From positions 304,543-368,542 of the forward strand of contig JADKIL010000021.1 of the NCBI GenBank assembly GCA_016721315.1: 64,000 bases of DNA, written 5' to 3'. This DNA comes from Candidatus Villigracilis vicinus. Lineage in GTDB: Bacteria; Chloroflexota; Anaerolineae; Anaerolineales; Villigracilaceae. Positions 42,946 through 51,974 of this stretch are shown piece by piece. A model generated the notes under the pieces. It ran no database searches. It was not told the DNA's origin and saw only the letters and a list, made by a program, of their open reading frames with translations. Both the position numbers and the translations under genes were made by a program. Positions within the stretch are counted from its first letter, which is position 1; the number at the start of each line of letters is the position of its first letter.

Positions 42946-44442
42946 TTACAGCCCGTACACTTCGCTGTACTTCTTCGTCAGATAACGTACATAGGCGGCA
43001 GAATCGATGGTACTGCCGGTGACTTTTTTGACGATATCCTGGGGGTCATACTTGTGACTATGAACATGGATCTTTGCGCGCAGCCATTCGCGCAATTCAC
43101 CGAATTGACCCTTACGGATCTGCTCATCGAGGTCTTTGATCTCTTTGTTGATCTGTTCCCACAACTGCGCCGAAACGATGTTTCCAAGTGCGTACGTCGA
43201 AAAATAGCCAATGGAACCGTACGACCAGTGGATATCCTGTAAAACACCCTGTCTGTCATTGGGTGGAGTGACGCCAAGATAATCGCGCATTTTAGCATTC
43301 CAGATCTCAGGCAGGTCTTTGACTTCCATGCTGCCATCCACCAAGCCGATCTCGATCTCGAGCCGCAGCATGATGTGCAGATTGTAGGTAGCTTCATCGG
43401 CATTAACACGGATGAACGAAGGTTCGACCTTATTAATGGCTCGATAGAAACTCTTAAGGCTGACACCATCCAACTGTGTCGGGAAGGTCTTTTTTAGTTC
43501 GGGATAAAAGTGCTCCCAAAACGGAAGGGAACGCCCAACCAGATTCTCCCACATACGGGACTGCGATTCATGCACTGCCAGCGAAGTGCCACCTGCAAGC
43601 GGCGTACGCTCATAAGCAGGGTTGCTGCCCAGCTCATACAAAGCATGACCGCATTCATGCATGGCACTAAAGAGTGTGGCAAGCGGCGCATTCTTTTCAT
43701 AACGATTGGTAATGCGCACATCATTGACATTGAACGTTGTTTCAAAGGGATGCGGGGCTTTATCCTGTCTGCCACGGTTGAAGTCATAGCCGAATTTGGT
43801 GATGATCGCCTCGCCGAAATCCCACACCTTCTTTTCGTTGTACGATTTGTTCAGAAATTCGCTTTTAACCTGTTTGGATTCGCTGATGGCTTTGATCAAG
43901 GCAACCTGCTTGGGGCGCAAATTACCAAAGATCTCACGCACCTCGGCGGTCTTCATACCGGGTTCATAGTCATCCAACAAAGTGTCGTAGGGATGATCAG
44001 CAGGCGGGAAGAAGGAAACATATTTTTTCACCAACTCCACATTCTTTTCGAGATGTGGACGGAAGATGGAAAAATCTGATTTGCTTTTCGCTTCTACCCA
44101 GGCTTCCACCCCTTTGGTCGCAGCGATCGCCTGCTCCGCTATGAATTCAGCAGGCACACTCTTGGCTTTTTCGTAGGTGCGCGCTGTTACGCGGATGAGC
44201 GCACCTTCATCAGTCTCCGGGTCTGTATATTCTTTTTTGAGATCTTCGAGCAGGCTGCCCACTTCATCAGAAGTGAATTTTTCCTGAGCGATCTTGCCCA
44301 GCGTAGCAAGCTGCTGACCACGCGCTTCGGCTCCGGCGGGCGGCATATTCACCTGTTGATCCCAACTCAAAATAGATCCGGCAGACCCAAGGTCTGACAC
44401 TTCCCCAAGGATTTCCTTCAACTGAACCAATTTTTCAGACAT
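42946..44442 (-). CDS. M32-family zinc carboxypeptidase (Taq type)
   Basis: A 498-aa cytosolic metallocarboxypeptidase that removes C-terminal residues from peptides, and of normal family length. The zinc motif HECGH is in SAMHECGHALYELG, and the downstream glutamate ligand is in HESQSRMWENLVGRS. Other family blocks include the N-terminal SILSWDQQVNMPP and the late IHWSYGSIGYFSTYALGN. GGAG lies 9 bases ahead of the start. Its neighbours are lipoproteins, so there is no clear functional partner. Confidence 0.95.
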   Translation of the reverse strand: MSEKLVQLKEILGEVSDLGSAGSILSWDQQVNMPPAGAEARGQQLATLGKIAQEKFTSDEVGSLLEDLKKEYTDPETDEGALIRVTARTYEKAKSVPAEFIAEQAIAATKGVEAWVEAKSKSDFSIFRPHLEKNVELVKKYVSFFPPADHPYDTLLDDYEPGMKTAEVREIFGNLRPKQVALIKAISESKQVKSEFLNKSYNEKKVWDFGEAIITKFGYDFNRGRQDKAPHPFETTFNVNDVRITNRYEKNAPLATLFSAMHECGHALYELGSNPAYERTPLAGGTSLAVHESQSRMWENLVGRSLPFWEHFYPELKKTFPTQLDGVSLKSFYRAINKVEPSFIRVNADEATYNLHIMLRLEIEIGLVDGSMEVKDLPEIWNAKMRDYLGVTPPNDRQGVLQDIHWSYGSIGYFSTYALGNIVSAQLWEQINKEIKDLDEQIRKGQFGELREWLRAKIHVHSHKYDPQDIVKKVTGSTIDSAAYVRYLTKKYSEVYGL

Positions 44443-44585
44443 AACAATTCTCCAGTTTTATTTGACACGAAGCGCCTCGAACTCGATCAGGGTTTGGATC
44501 CCGTTTCCCTGAACTTTTCCCTCGCTGCAAGTGGCGTCGTTTCAGCCAGATTGTATCACTTTCGTAAAATGTACCCGCTTTACGA

Positions 44586-45302
44586 TCAGTTATTTTCGGG
44601 GCAGTTATGCTCTTCTTCCAATCCGTTCTTCGTCAGATAGATCATCTGACCTTCACGAATATCCAACACATCCACAAGAGGTTCATCAGGAAGAGAAACA
44701 TCAAAGATTTCGTAACGCCCCGGGTCGATCTGGGATTGATTCTTATAGGTGCTGTTCGTCCAGAGCGAATACAGGTAAATTTCATTTGGCATGATGAGCA
44801 AATCATGCTCTGTGCAATTTTTGACATAAGATGCCTCGGCCCATTCTGTAAATGTGAATGCCGGAACATCAGACAGGTCACCGTCAATATGTGAATAAGG
44901 GGTTTGAAGAGAGATCCAGCCGGATTGTTCAGAATCAGGGATGATGACTTGCACCCATTTCGAAAGCATATCCTGCCCGATCACATCTGCACTGACACTG
45001 TTCATTAGATAACCAACGGTGTTATAGGCAGTGCCGGGTCCTCGGCGAATATAGAGATTGCCATTAACAGCAAGGATGCGTACAGAGGGCGCCGGAGTGA
45101 ATGTCAGCGTGGGCAGCACCTCGGTGACAGGAACAGGCGTGGTCGTAGGAAGAGGCGCAGACGTAACTGTTGCCGTCGGCTCTTCAGTGGAAGTCTCCAC
45201 AACTTGCACTACGTCGCTTATTGGCGTTTGTCTCGCAGGCAGACACCCCCCCGCCACCAAAACAAGGAGCAGGGCAGAAACGATCTTTCGGGTATTGACC
45301 AT
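44586..45302 (-). CDS. Lipoprotein with bacterial SH3 domain
   Basis: A 238-aa exported lipoprotein with a lipobox in VAGGC, a long Thr/Pro/Glu spacer and an SH3b domain (about 75-140; NGNLYIRRGPGTAYNTVGYL). SH3b domains usually bind cell-wall or peptide ligands. The C-terminal 90 residues are unassigned. It follows the MacB-like permease by only 3 bases, so it is probably a surface component of that exporter or of its response. Confidence 0.78.
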   Translation of the reverse strand: MVNTRKIVSALLLVLVAGGCLPARQTPISDVVQVVETSTEEPTATVTSAPLPTTTPVPVTEVLPTLTFTPAPSVRILAVNGNLYIRRGPGTAYNTVGYLMNSVSADVIGQDMLSKWVQVIIPDSEQSGWISLQTPYSHIDGDLSDVPAFTFTEWAEASYVKNCTEHDLLIMPNEIYLYSLWTNSTYKNQSQIDPGRYEIFDVSLPDEPLVDVLDIREGQMIYLTKNGLEEEHNCPENN

Positions 45303-45305
45303 AAT

Positions 45306-46568
45306 TTATTCGTACCGCAAAGCTTCCACCGGCTCCAAGCTTGCGGCGCGGCTGGCTGGGTAAATGCCGAAGAAGAGACCGATGATCGCAGAAAAACCTG
45401 TCGAGAGTAGGATGGCATCCGTGCCGACAATGGGAATAAAGTTATTGCCGGTTGCCGTGGCAACCTGCTCAACAATGACCGCGATCAACCAGCCAAAAAA
45501 TACGCCGATAATACCGCCGATCAGACTTAATAAGGAAGACTCGGTTAGGAACTGCAAAAGAATATCGCGTTTACGCGCCCCAAGCGCTTTACGCAGCCCG
45601 ATCTCTTTTGTACGCTCTGTAACAGAGACCAGCATAATGTTCATAATGCCAATACCGCCAACCAACAGGGAAATACCCGCAATGCCGCCAAGGAAGATGG
45701 TCAGCACACCTGTAATGGATTCAAAGATGCTAAGGAAGTCTTGCTGGGTGAAAACGGTAAAGTCGTCTGCACCGACAGGGGTTCGATGTCGCTGCCGGAG
45801 AATATTGGAAATCTCTTCGACCGCCTGCGGAACCGACTCAGCCGTTGTAGCTTGCACAAAAATGACGTCAACCTCATCGCGCGTACTGCGTTTAATGAGA
45901 CGGGCTTGGGCGGTCGTAAAAGGAATATAAGCGGCGTTATCTTCGCTTCCAAATGCGCCGCCACCACGTGCCACCAAAACGCCAATGATGCGGAAGGGTT
46001 GCCCTTCAATACGGATGACTTCGCCGACAATACCGTCGGCATGACCAAATAGAGCGATGGCAGTTTCAGGTCCGAGTATAACAACAGACATGCGCCCAAG
46101 GATATGTTCCTGATTGATAAATTCGCCTTCTGCCAGTTCAAGGTTACGAACAGTATAGTATTCAGGAGTGACGCCGGAGATAGAGGTGGTTGTCTTTTCG
46201 CTGGAGAACGTCAACAAGTTATTGCCCTGTATGGCAGGAGCAACCATTTCAACGGACGGCGCCGCATAAGTATCCAGTAAAGCGTTCGCATCACCCATTG
46301 TAAGCGGACGTTCATTGTTTCCATTACTACGCCCACCGCCCGAACCGGGAGGACCTTCTTGATTTGGCGCACCGCCAAAGACGAACAGTAAGTTGGTGCC
46401 GATGCTTGAAATGGAACCGGTAATGGATGCTTGTGCGCCGTTGCCAACCGCTAACATGGCAATGACCGCCGCAACACCGATGACAATGCCTAACACGGTC
46501 AGACCTGAACGCATTTTATTGCCGTTCAAGCTTTCGAGAGCTTCCAAAAGAGCCTGGGTAAATGTCAT
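45306..46568 (-). CDS. MacB-like ABC transporter permease (FtsX family)
   Basis: A 420-aa permease with an N-terminal helix, a large extracytoplasmic MacB core domain (about 50-280) and three C-terminal helices, the standard MacB topology. The C-terminal block VSVTERTKEIGLRKALGARK is typical. AAGGAGGG lies 6 bases before the start at 46568. Unlike E. coli MacB, the ATPase is a separate gene just upstream. Such transporters work by mechanotransmission on envelope substrates such as peptides or lipoproteins. Confidence 0.9.
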   Translation of the reverse strand: MTFTQALLEALESLNGNKMRSGLTVLGIVIGVAAVIAMLAVGNGAQASITGSISSIGTNLLFVFGGAPNQEGPPGSGGGRSNGNNERPLTMGDANALLDTYAAPSVEMVAPAIQGNNLLTFSSEKTTTSISGVTPEYYTVRNLELAEGEFINQEHILGRMSVVILGPETAIALFGHADGIVGEVIRIEGQPFRIIGVLVARGGGAFGSEDNAAYIPFTTAQARLIKRSTRDEVDVIFVQATTAESVPQAVEEISNILRQRHRTPVGADDFTVFTQQDFLSIFESITGVLTIFLGGIAGISLLVGGIGIMNIMLVSVTERTKEIGLRKALGARKRDILLQFLTESSLLSLIGGIIGVFFGWLIAVIVEQVATATGNNFIPIVGTDAILLSTGFSAIIGLFFGIYPASRAASLEPVEALRYE

Positions 46569-46569
46569 G

Positions 46570-47262
46570 TTAGCCCTCCTTCTCTGCAACACCAGTATCT
46601 AATTCGCCATCGCGCAGGCGAATGACGCGCTGGGTTTGTTCGGCGATCTTCGGATCATGAGTAACAATGATCAACGTTGTGCCAAGATCTTTGTTTAGAT
46701 TCAGCAACAAACTCATAATCTCCTTGCCTACTTTCGAGTCAAGGTTACCTGTCGGTTCATCTGCCATGATGATGGCAGGGTTGTTAACCAGAGCACGGGC
46801 AACGGCTACACGCTGTTGTTGTCCGCCAGATAACTCGTAGGGACGATGCCCCATTCGGTTTTGAAGCCCAACCGCTTCAAGTGCGGCTTGTGCCTTGGCA
46901 CGACGACCTTCGGTAAGCCCTGAATAGCGCAGGGGTAATTCCACATTTCCCAGCGCAGTGAGGCGTGAGAGCAAATTAAAGCTTTGAAAGACGAAGCCGA
47001 TCTTGCGGTTGCGAACACTTGCCAACTGATCGTCATCCATCTGAGCAACTGATTCGCCATCCAAAATATATTCACCCGAGGTAGGGCGGTCGAGGCAGCC
47101 GATTGTGTTCATCATGGTGGATTTCCCTGAACCGGAAGGTCCCATAATGGAAACAACTTCGCCGCGTTCTACCGTAAACGAAACGCCGCGCAAGGCTTGC
47201 ACTTCGATCTCGCCCATCACGTAGGTCTTTCTCAGGTCGCGTGCTTCAATGACCCAGTCCAT
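46570..47262 (-). CDS. ABC transporter ATPase (MacB/LolD type)
   Basis: A 230-aa ATPase with Walker A GPSGSGKST, signature LSGGQQQRVAVARAL, Walker B IIMADEPTGNLD and the H-loop THDPKIAE. The NLDSKVGKEI region places it in the MacB/LolD group. The start at 47262 has GGTGGAGG upstream and removes a 28-residue leader. One base separates it from both neighbours. Confidence 0.94.
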   Translation of the reverse strand: MDWVIEARDLRKTYVMGEIEVQALRGVSFTVERGEVVSIMGPSGSGKSTMMNTIGCLDRPTSGEYILDGESVAQMDDDQLASVRNRKIGFVFQSFNLLSRLTALGNVELPLRYSGLTEGRRAKAQAALEAVGLQNRMGHRPYELSGGQQQRVAVARALVNNPAIIMADEPTGNLDSKVGKEIMSLLLNLNKDLGTTLIIVTHDPKIAEQTQRVIRLRDGELDTGVAEKEG

Positions 47263-47263
47263 G

Positions 47264-48526
47264 CTAGCCTCCACCGAAAGGACCCCCGTTGAACGCTGGC
47301 GGATTGAGGATGATCTCATCCCCTTCCTTAATATCACCGCTTGCAAGTACGCTCATCGTGTCTGAAGATGCGCCCAATGTGATCTTTATAGGTGTAGGCA
47401 CACCATCACGCAGGATATAAACAACCCGGTCGCCATCTACAAGGCGCACAGCACGGTTCGGAACGAGGAGTGTGTCTTTCACTTCCTCAACAATGACATT
47501 AACCGCTGCAGTCATGCCCGGTTTGACCTGTTCATCCGCATCGGTCAATTCCACGGTGACGGTGAAACTCACCACACCTTGAATAGTATCACCCGCCTGC
47601 CCCACCGCCACGACCTCGCCATTGTAGACTTTGCCTAAAATGGCATCAAACGAAAGGGTGGCAGTCTGACCAAGAGCAACACGATTGATATCCACTTCGG
47701 AGACCTGCACATCCACCAGTAAACTGGAGAGGTCATCCACGCGGAAGCCCACTTTGCCGGGCACGACCTGATCGCCGATAACAGAGCTCGCCTGGGTGAT
47801 CGTTCCATTAAAAGGCGCAATAAGCTTTGAAAGATTCAGGGTGGCTTCGGCAGCAGCCACACGCGCACGGGCAGAGGCTACTTCATCTGAATCTGGCCCT
47901 TGTAAGAGGCGCTCATAGGCGCGGCGGGCATCTTCAAGCTTGGATTCGGCAAGGGCAAGATCACGCTCGGCATCTGCAATCGTTTCTTCGCTGGCCTTTC
48001 CTTTATATTCCTTGATCTTCAGGTTACCAAACTGGTCGTAATACGCTTCCTTAATATCGATCTTGCCATTAAGTTCGATGCGCCAGTTGTATGCTTTTTG
48101 ATAACTTTCTTCGGCTTTATCAACCGCTTTTTCAGCTTCGTACAGGGCGGTATTCGATTGCAGCAGCTCGTCCAATGCTTTTTGCGCGCTGAAAAGGTCT
48201 GCTTCTGCCAAAATGATATTCTGGCTGAGAGTGGCTTTATCAAGGTTGGCAATGATAGTCCCTTGTTCAACACGTTCCCCGATCTCTGCATTCACATCAC
48301 CAACGATTCCATTGGTTTGCCAGGTTAACGTAGCCGTCTGCTTGGCACGGACACTTCCTGTCGCGCCTACATACGCTGCCAGGTCACCGCGTTCCGCCAG
48401 AAGGGTCTGGAAAGTCACCTCTTCATTGGGGCGGGCAAATGAAATACCAACAAACAGAAGGATCACCGCAACCACACCGATGATGATCCACGTTCGCCGG
48501 GAAAATCTTGAGAAAAATTGACGCAT
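47264..48526 (-). CDS. Membrane fusion protein (MacA/HlyD-like)
   Basis: A 420-aa adaptor: one N-terminal helix (TWIIIGVVAVILLFVGISF), a lipoyl half-motif, a coiled-coil hairpin (about 95-220), the second lipoyl half (NLSKLIAPFNGTITQASSV) and beta-barrel domains. GGAGGAG precedes the start at 48526. It is the first gene of a MacA-ATPase-permease-SH3 lipoprotein operon. No TolC gene is adjacent, which fits a cell without a typical outer membrane. Confidence 0.9.
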   Translation of the reverse strand: MRQFFSRFSRRTWIIIGVVAVILLFVGISFARPNEEVTFQTLLAERGDLAAYVGATGSVRAKQTATLTWQTNGIVGDVNAEIGERVEQGTIIANLDKATLSQNIILAEADLFSAQKALDELLQSNTALYEAEKAVDKAEESYQKAYNWRIELNGKIDIKEAYYDQFGNLKIKEYKGKASEETIADAERDLALAESKLEDARRAYERLLQGPDSDEVASARARVAAAEATLNLSKLIAPFNGTITQASSVIGDQVVPGKVGFRVDDLSSLLVDVQVSEVDINRVALGQTATLSFDAILGKVYNGEVVAVGQAGDTIQGVVSFTVTVELTDADEQVKPGMTAAVNVIVEEVKDTLLVPNRAVRLVDGDRVVYILRDGVPTPIKITLGASSDTMSVLASGDIKEGDEIILNPPAFNGGPFGGG

Positions 48527-48810
48527 AATAGAACTCCTCCAACAGGGTACAGTAAGCTTGCATTGCAGTTTTCTTACATTGATATAACACAAATCACCCA
48601 AAACCTTGTGGATAAATTGTGCAGATTTTAACTAATTGATTTTAATTCATTCATCCCGGCTTTTCCCCTTGCATTCAACTCCATTAATAAACATCTAATA
48701 AACAATATGACGATTGTCTCTGGGATTTGTGACATTTAAGTCTATGTCTATCCAATTTCATTGGTTATCATCCAAGGATACTTTATCTGTACGATTTTTT
48801 TGGAGGCAGA

Positions 48811-50250
48811 ATGCAGGCAGTCCCCAGTGAATTTTTGGCAATCGATCGCAAGGAACGGGCAAACCGTCCCTTTTATGACCTTGATCTACGTCCGGCGGAT
48901 GAACGAAAATGTGATTTCGGCGGTGTAGTGATCGAGTTCGACCCCGAGCGTGCCATGGTAGAAGCGGCACGCTGTATCCATTGCCCAGATCCGGCTCCTT
49001 GTATGGTTGCCTGCCCCACTGCCAATGACATTCCCTCCGCCATGTGGTTGATCGAACAGGGAAAGTTCGTGGAGGCAGCCGGTATTTATCATAAAACCAG
49101 CTCCCTTCCTGAGATCTGCGGACGCGTTTGTCCGCATGAAGCGTTATGTCAGGGTTCCTGTGTATTGAACAAACATCACACACCTGTATTGTGCGGTGAA
49201 CTTGAAGCCTTTACAGTGGATTACGAACGCCGCACGCAAGGTCACCTCATTTCTCTTGCGGTTCCCAGCGGCAAAAAAGTTGCGGTGATCGGGGCAGGTC
49301 CGGCTGGGTTGGGCTGCGCAGACATCCTTCTTCAAAAAGGTCATGCTGTGACCGTCTTCGACTCCAAGCCTGCGCCCGGCGGTTTGTTGGTATATGGCAT
49401 TCCCAATTTCAAGCTTTCAAAAGAAGTGTGGGAAGAGAAATGGGAAGAGTTCGAACGTGCCGGGGTGAAGTTCGTGCCAAACACTTACATCGGCAAGGAC
49501 AAGACCATCGATCAGTTGTTCGCCGAAGGGTTTGATGCCGTGTTCATTGGCGTCGGCTCAGAGATCGACGCAAAAATGGAAGACACGCCCGGCACAGACC
49601 TGCCCGGCGTATATGAAGCGACAGATTTTCTCATCCGCGGCAATATTCCAATGGAACAGTTGCCGGAGAATATGAAGAAACCTTTGGAGCTTGGCAAGCG
49701 GGTGGTCGTGGTCGGCGGTGGCGATACAGCCTCCGACTGTCTGCGCACCGCACTGCGCCTTGGCTCTGAAGAAGTGACCTGTTTGTATCGCCGTACCGAA
49801 AAAGAAATGCCCGGCGGGAAGAAAGACCGCAAGATGGCACGCGACGAAGGTGCCAAGTACCGCTTCCTGACTCAGCCGGTCAAATTCATTGCCGGAGCAG
49901 ACGGGAAACTCGCCGCTGTAGAATGTATTGAAATGAAACTCGGTGAGCCCGATGCAAAAGGACGCCGCAAACCTGTACCTGTAGAAGGCTCGAATTTCAG
50001 CGTGGCAGCCGATACAGCCATTCTGGCGCTCGGCTACTGGCCCGACCCGATCATCAGCAAGACCACCCCAGAACTTGAAACCTACAATTGGGGGTTGATC
50101 TCGGTCAAAGACAAAGCCACAGGTGCGACCAGCCGCGAGGGTGTATTCACCGGCGGCGACTGCGCCACCGGACCCGACCTTGTGGTCACAGCCATGGTCG
50201 GCGGACGTAAAGCCGGGCGGGCGATCGATCAGTATTTGAAAAGTAAATAG
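48811..50250 (+). CDS. GltD-like NAD(P)H oxidoreductase (glutamate synthase small subunit family)
   Basis: A 479-aa flavoprotein. N-terminal cysteine clusters (CIHCPDPAPCMVACP; CGRVCPHEALCQGSC) hold two [4Fe-4S] centres. FAD and NAD(P)H sites are at VAVIGAGPAGLGCA and VVVVGGGDTASDCL. The family passes electrons from NAD(P)H to a partner: GltB in glutamate synthase, or others in NfnB and related enzymes. No gltB is adjacent, so the partner is unknown, though glutamate synthesis would fit with amt and glnA in this window. GGAGG precedes the start, and a strong terminator follows. The 284-bp gap before it is shared with the divergent exporter operon and holds no gene. Confidence 0.85.
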   Translation: MQAVPSEFLAIDRKERANRPFYDLDLRPADERKCDFGGVVIEFDPERAMVEAARCIHCPDPAPCMVACPTANDIPSAMWLIEQGKFVEAAGIYHKTSSLPEICGRVCPHEALCQGSCVLNKHHTPVLCGELEAFTVDYERRTQGHLISLAVPSGKKVAVIGAGPAGLGCADILLQKGHAVTVFDSKPAPGGLLVYGIPNFKLSKEVWEEKWEEFERAGVKFVPNTYIGKDKTIDQLFAEGFDAVFIGVGSEIDAKMEDTPGTDLPGVYEATDFLIRGNIPMEQLPENMKKPLELGKRVVVVGGGDTASDCLRTALRLGSEEVTCLYRRTEKEMPGGKKDRKMARDEGAKYRFLTQPVKFIAGADGKLAAVECIEMKLGEPDAKGRRKPVPVEGSNFSVAADTAILALGYWPDPIISKTTPELETYNWGLISVKDKATGATSREGVFTGGDCATGPDLVVTAMVGGRKAGRAIDQYLKSK

Positions 50251-50290
50251 GATAAATTGCGAATTACCTGTTGAGGGCAGCAGGTCGTTA

Positions 50291-50327
50291 GCACGGCAGG
50301 GCACACCAGCCCTGCCGTGCGTCTTTT
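50291..50327 (+). terminator. Strong terminator after the GltD-like gene
   Basis: GCACGGCAGGGC (50291-50302) and GCCCTGCCGTGC (50309-50320) form a perfect 12-bp stem with a 6-nt loop, followed by GTCTTTT. Confidence 0.88.
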
Positions 50328-50431
50328 AAGCGCAAATTTACAACCCAACCTTTGGGTGCTTGACGGTTCTCCATGCAAGCCTTAACCTAAGAGATATTCT
50401 TCCCACCTGAGAGAAGCACGAGGAGATACTT

Positions 50432-50689
50432 ATGTCAGCACCATTTATTTGCACGCAATGCGGAGGAAAACTTGAGGTCGAAAAAGCTCACGGCAATACC
50501 TCTGAAGGTAAAAATATCGTCTTGTCTGGGCAAGCCCTTAAATGCCCGCATTGCGGCACAGAATATTTACCAGAAGAAAATAGTGAGAACGGCACCGAAA
50601 ACGCAACCATCTCGATCAAAGGATCCCTTGTAGAGGGAAATATCATTATTGGTAATGGAAACATCATTATAAACAAAACAGAAGAGTGA
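50432..50689 (+). CDS. Small zinc-ribbon protein
   Basis: An 85-aa protein with two CxxC knuckles (CTQCGGKL and CPHCGTEY), so one structural zinc. A glutamate/asparagine-rich spacer and a short tail of alternating hydrophobic residues (SLVEGNIIIGNGNIIINK) follow; this looks like two or three turns of a beta-solenoid. GAGGAG lies 9 bases before the start. Function is unknown; tail and ribbon together suggest a small adaptor. Confidence 0.7.
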   Translation: MSAPFICTQCGGKLEVEKAHGNTSEGKNIVLSGQALKCPHCGTEYLPEENSENGTENATISIKGSLVEGNIIIGNGNIIINKTEE

Positions 50690-50733
50690 AGCCGCTGCCG
50701 AAAGAATCTTTTTACAGCAGTAGTCCAACATGA

Positions 50734-51156
50734 ATGCAAAATATTCTGATCAAATCGTTCATGTCGGTCAATTCTCTGCTTATCCGCCTTAGCCGCGGGC
50801 GGGCCGGGAGCAAACTCGGCAAACAGACCATCCTTATCTTGCGTACAGTTGGGCGTACATCCGGGCAGGAACGTGCCATCCCAATTGCCTACTTTATGCA
50901 TGAAGGCAGGTACTTGATCGTGGCATCGAATTGGGGAAGAGATAAGAACGCCGACTGGTATCTGAATTTAAAGAAAAACCCACATGCCCGTTTGGAAGTC
51001 AATGGCGATATCGTTGAAGTAACCTCACGAGAGGCGCAAGGGAGTGAATATGAGCACTACTGGAAATTCGTCACCGAGCGGCACCCGCCCTACCTGGATT
51101 ACCAAAAGATGACCACCCGTCAGATCCCGATCATGATCTTCGAGCAAAACCAATGA
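50734..51156 (+). CDS. Deazaflavin (F420)-dependent nitroreductase-family protein
   Basis: A 140-aa split beta-barrel protein of the DUF385/Ddn group. It has the motif LRTVGRTSGQERAIPI, the block YLIVASNWGRDKNADWYLNL and an N-P-x-A pair, which in relatives bind coenzyme F420 to reduce quinones or nitro compounds. Whether this organism makes F420 is not visible; FMN or heme binding is possible in distant relatives. Its stop overlaps the next start by 4 bases. Confidence 0.82.
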   Translation: MQNILIKSFMSVNSLLIRLSRGRAGSKLGKQTILILRTVGRTSGQERAIPIAYFMHEGRYLIVASNWGRDKNADWYLNLKKNPHARLEVNGDIVEVTSREAQGSEYEHYWKFVTERHPPYLDYQKMTTRQIPIMIFEQNQ

Positions 51157-51893
51157 AACTGGACGCACATTATGTTGACCCGCGCCTGGTGGCGCTTTAC
51201 GACCGCGATAATCCACGTGGAAAGGATACAGATTTCTATCTCGCCCTGGCGGAAGAAACCCACGCCCGTCGCATCGTTGACCTGGGTTGCGGCACCGGGC
51301 TACTGACTTGCGAACTGGCAAGTGCCGGACGGCAAGTCATTGGTGTGGACCCTTCCGCAGCCATGCTTGCCATCGCCAAAGAAAAGCCCGGCGCAGGACA
51401 AGTTCAATGGGTTGAGGGCACATCTGCAAATCTTGGAAATCAGGAGGCGGACCTGGCAGTCATGACCGGCAATGTAGCACAGGTCTTCCTTGACGATACC
51501 GAATGGGACACAACCCTACGCGCCCTATTCGAAACCCTGCACCCGGGAGGCTATCTTGCATTTGAAAGCCGCAACCCGGAAGCGCGCGCCTGGGAAACAT
51601 GGGTTCGCGAAAAAACCTACGAACAGTCCGAGACGACTTTTGGAAGCATGGAATGCTGGCTGGACTTGTTAAGTGTAAAAAATGGCATCGTACACTTCGA
51701 AGGGCATAATATCTTTAGCGACACAGGCGAAGATGTGGTGGTCAGCAGTGAATTACGCTTTCGCAGTCAAACCGAACTGACCGTATCTTTAACCAAGGCG
51801 GGCTTTCGTATCAAACACCTTTATGGAGATTGGAACCGTGAGCCTTTTACACCAGCGAGCCGCTTAATGATCTTCGTTGCGCAACGCAGCTAA
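51153..51893 (+). CDS. SAM-dependent methyltransferase (class I)
   Basis: A 246-aa soluble methyltransferase with motif I VDLGCGTGLLTCEL, an acidic residue in GVDPSAAM and the late block LHPGGYLAFESRNP. The substrate cannot be deduced. It is coupled (ATGA) to the deazaflavin-type protein, so it may act on a related small molecule. The next gene has its own promoter. Confidence 0.85.
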   Translation: MKLDAHYVDPRLVALYDRDNPRGKDTDFYLALAEETHARRIVDLGCGTGLLTCELASAGRQVIGVDPSAAMLAIAKEKPGAGQVQWVEGTSANLGNQEADLAVMTGNVAQVFLDDTEWDTTLRALFETLHPGGYLAFESRNPEARAWETWVREKTYEQSETTFGSMECWLDLLSVKNGIVHFEGHNIFSDTGEDVVVSSELRFRSQTELTVSLTKAGFRIKHLYGDWNREPFTPASRLMIFVAQRS

Positions 51894-51961
51894 ATCAAGT
51901 CTGTTGCAGCTGCCGATCCGTTCTATAAACTCAAATTAAACATTCCAGAGAACGAAATAGG

Positions 51962-51967
51962 TATAAT
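51962..51967 (+). promoter_or_regulatory. -10 box giving a predicted leaderless transcript for the peptidase operon
   Basis: TATAAT at 51962-51967 ends 7 bases before ATG 51975, with no ribosome-binding site between. Transcription should begin at the start codon. No -35 match was found at 17 bases. Confidence 0.5.
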
Positions 51968-51974
51968 CCGCCGC

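Noticed and set aside
43510..44079. 189-residue plus-strand frame inside the carboxypeptidase gene
   Set aside because: Antisense shadow; the minus-strand M32 gene has full motifs and a ribosome-binding site.
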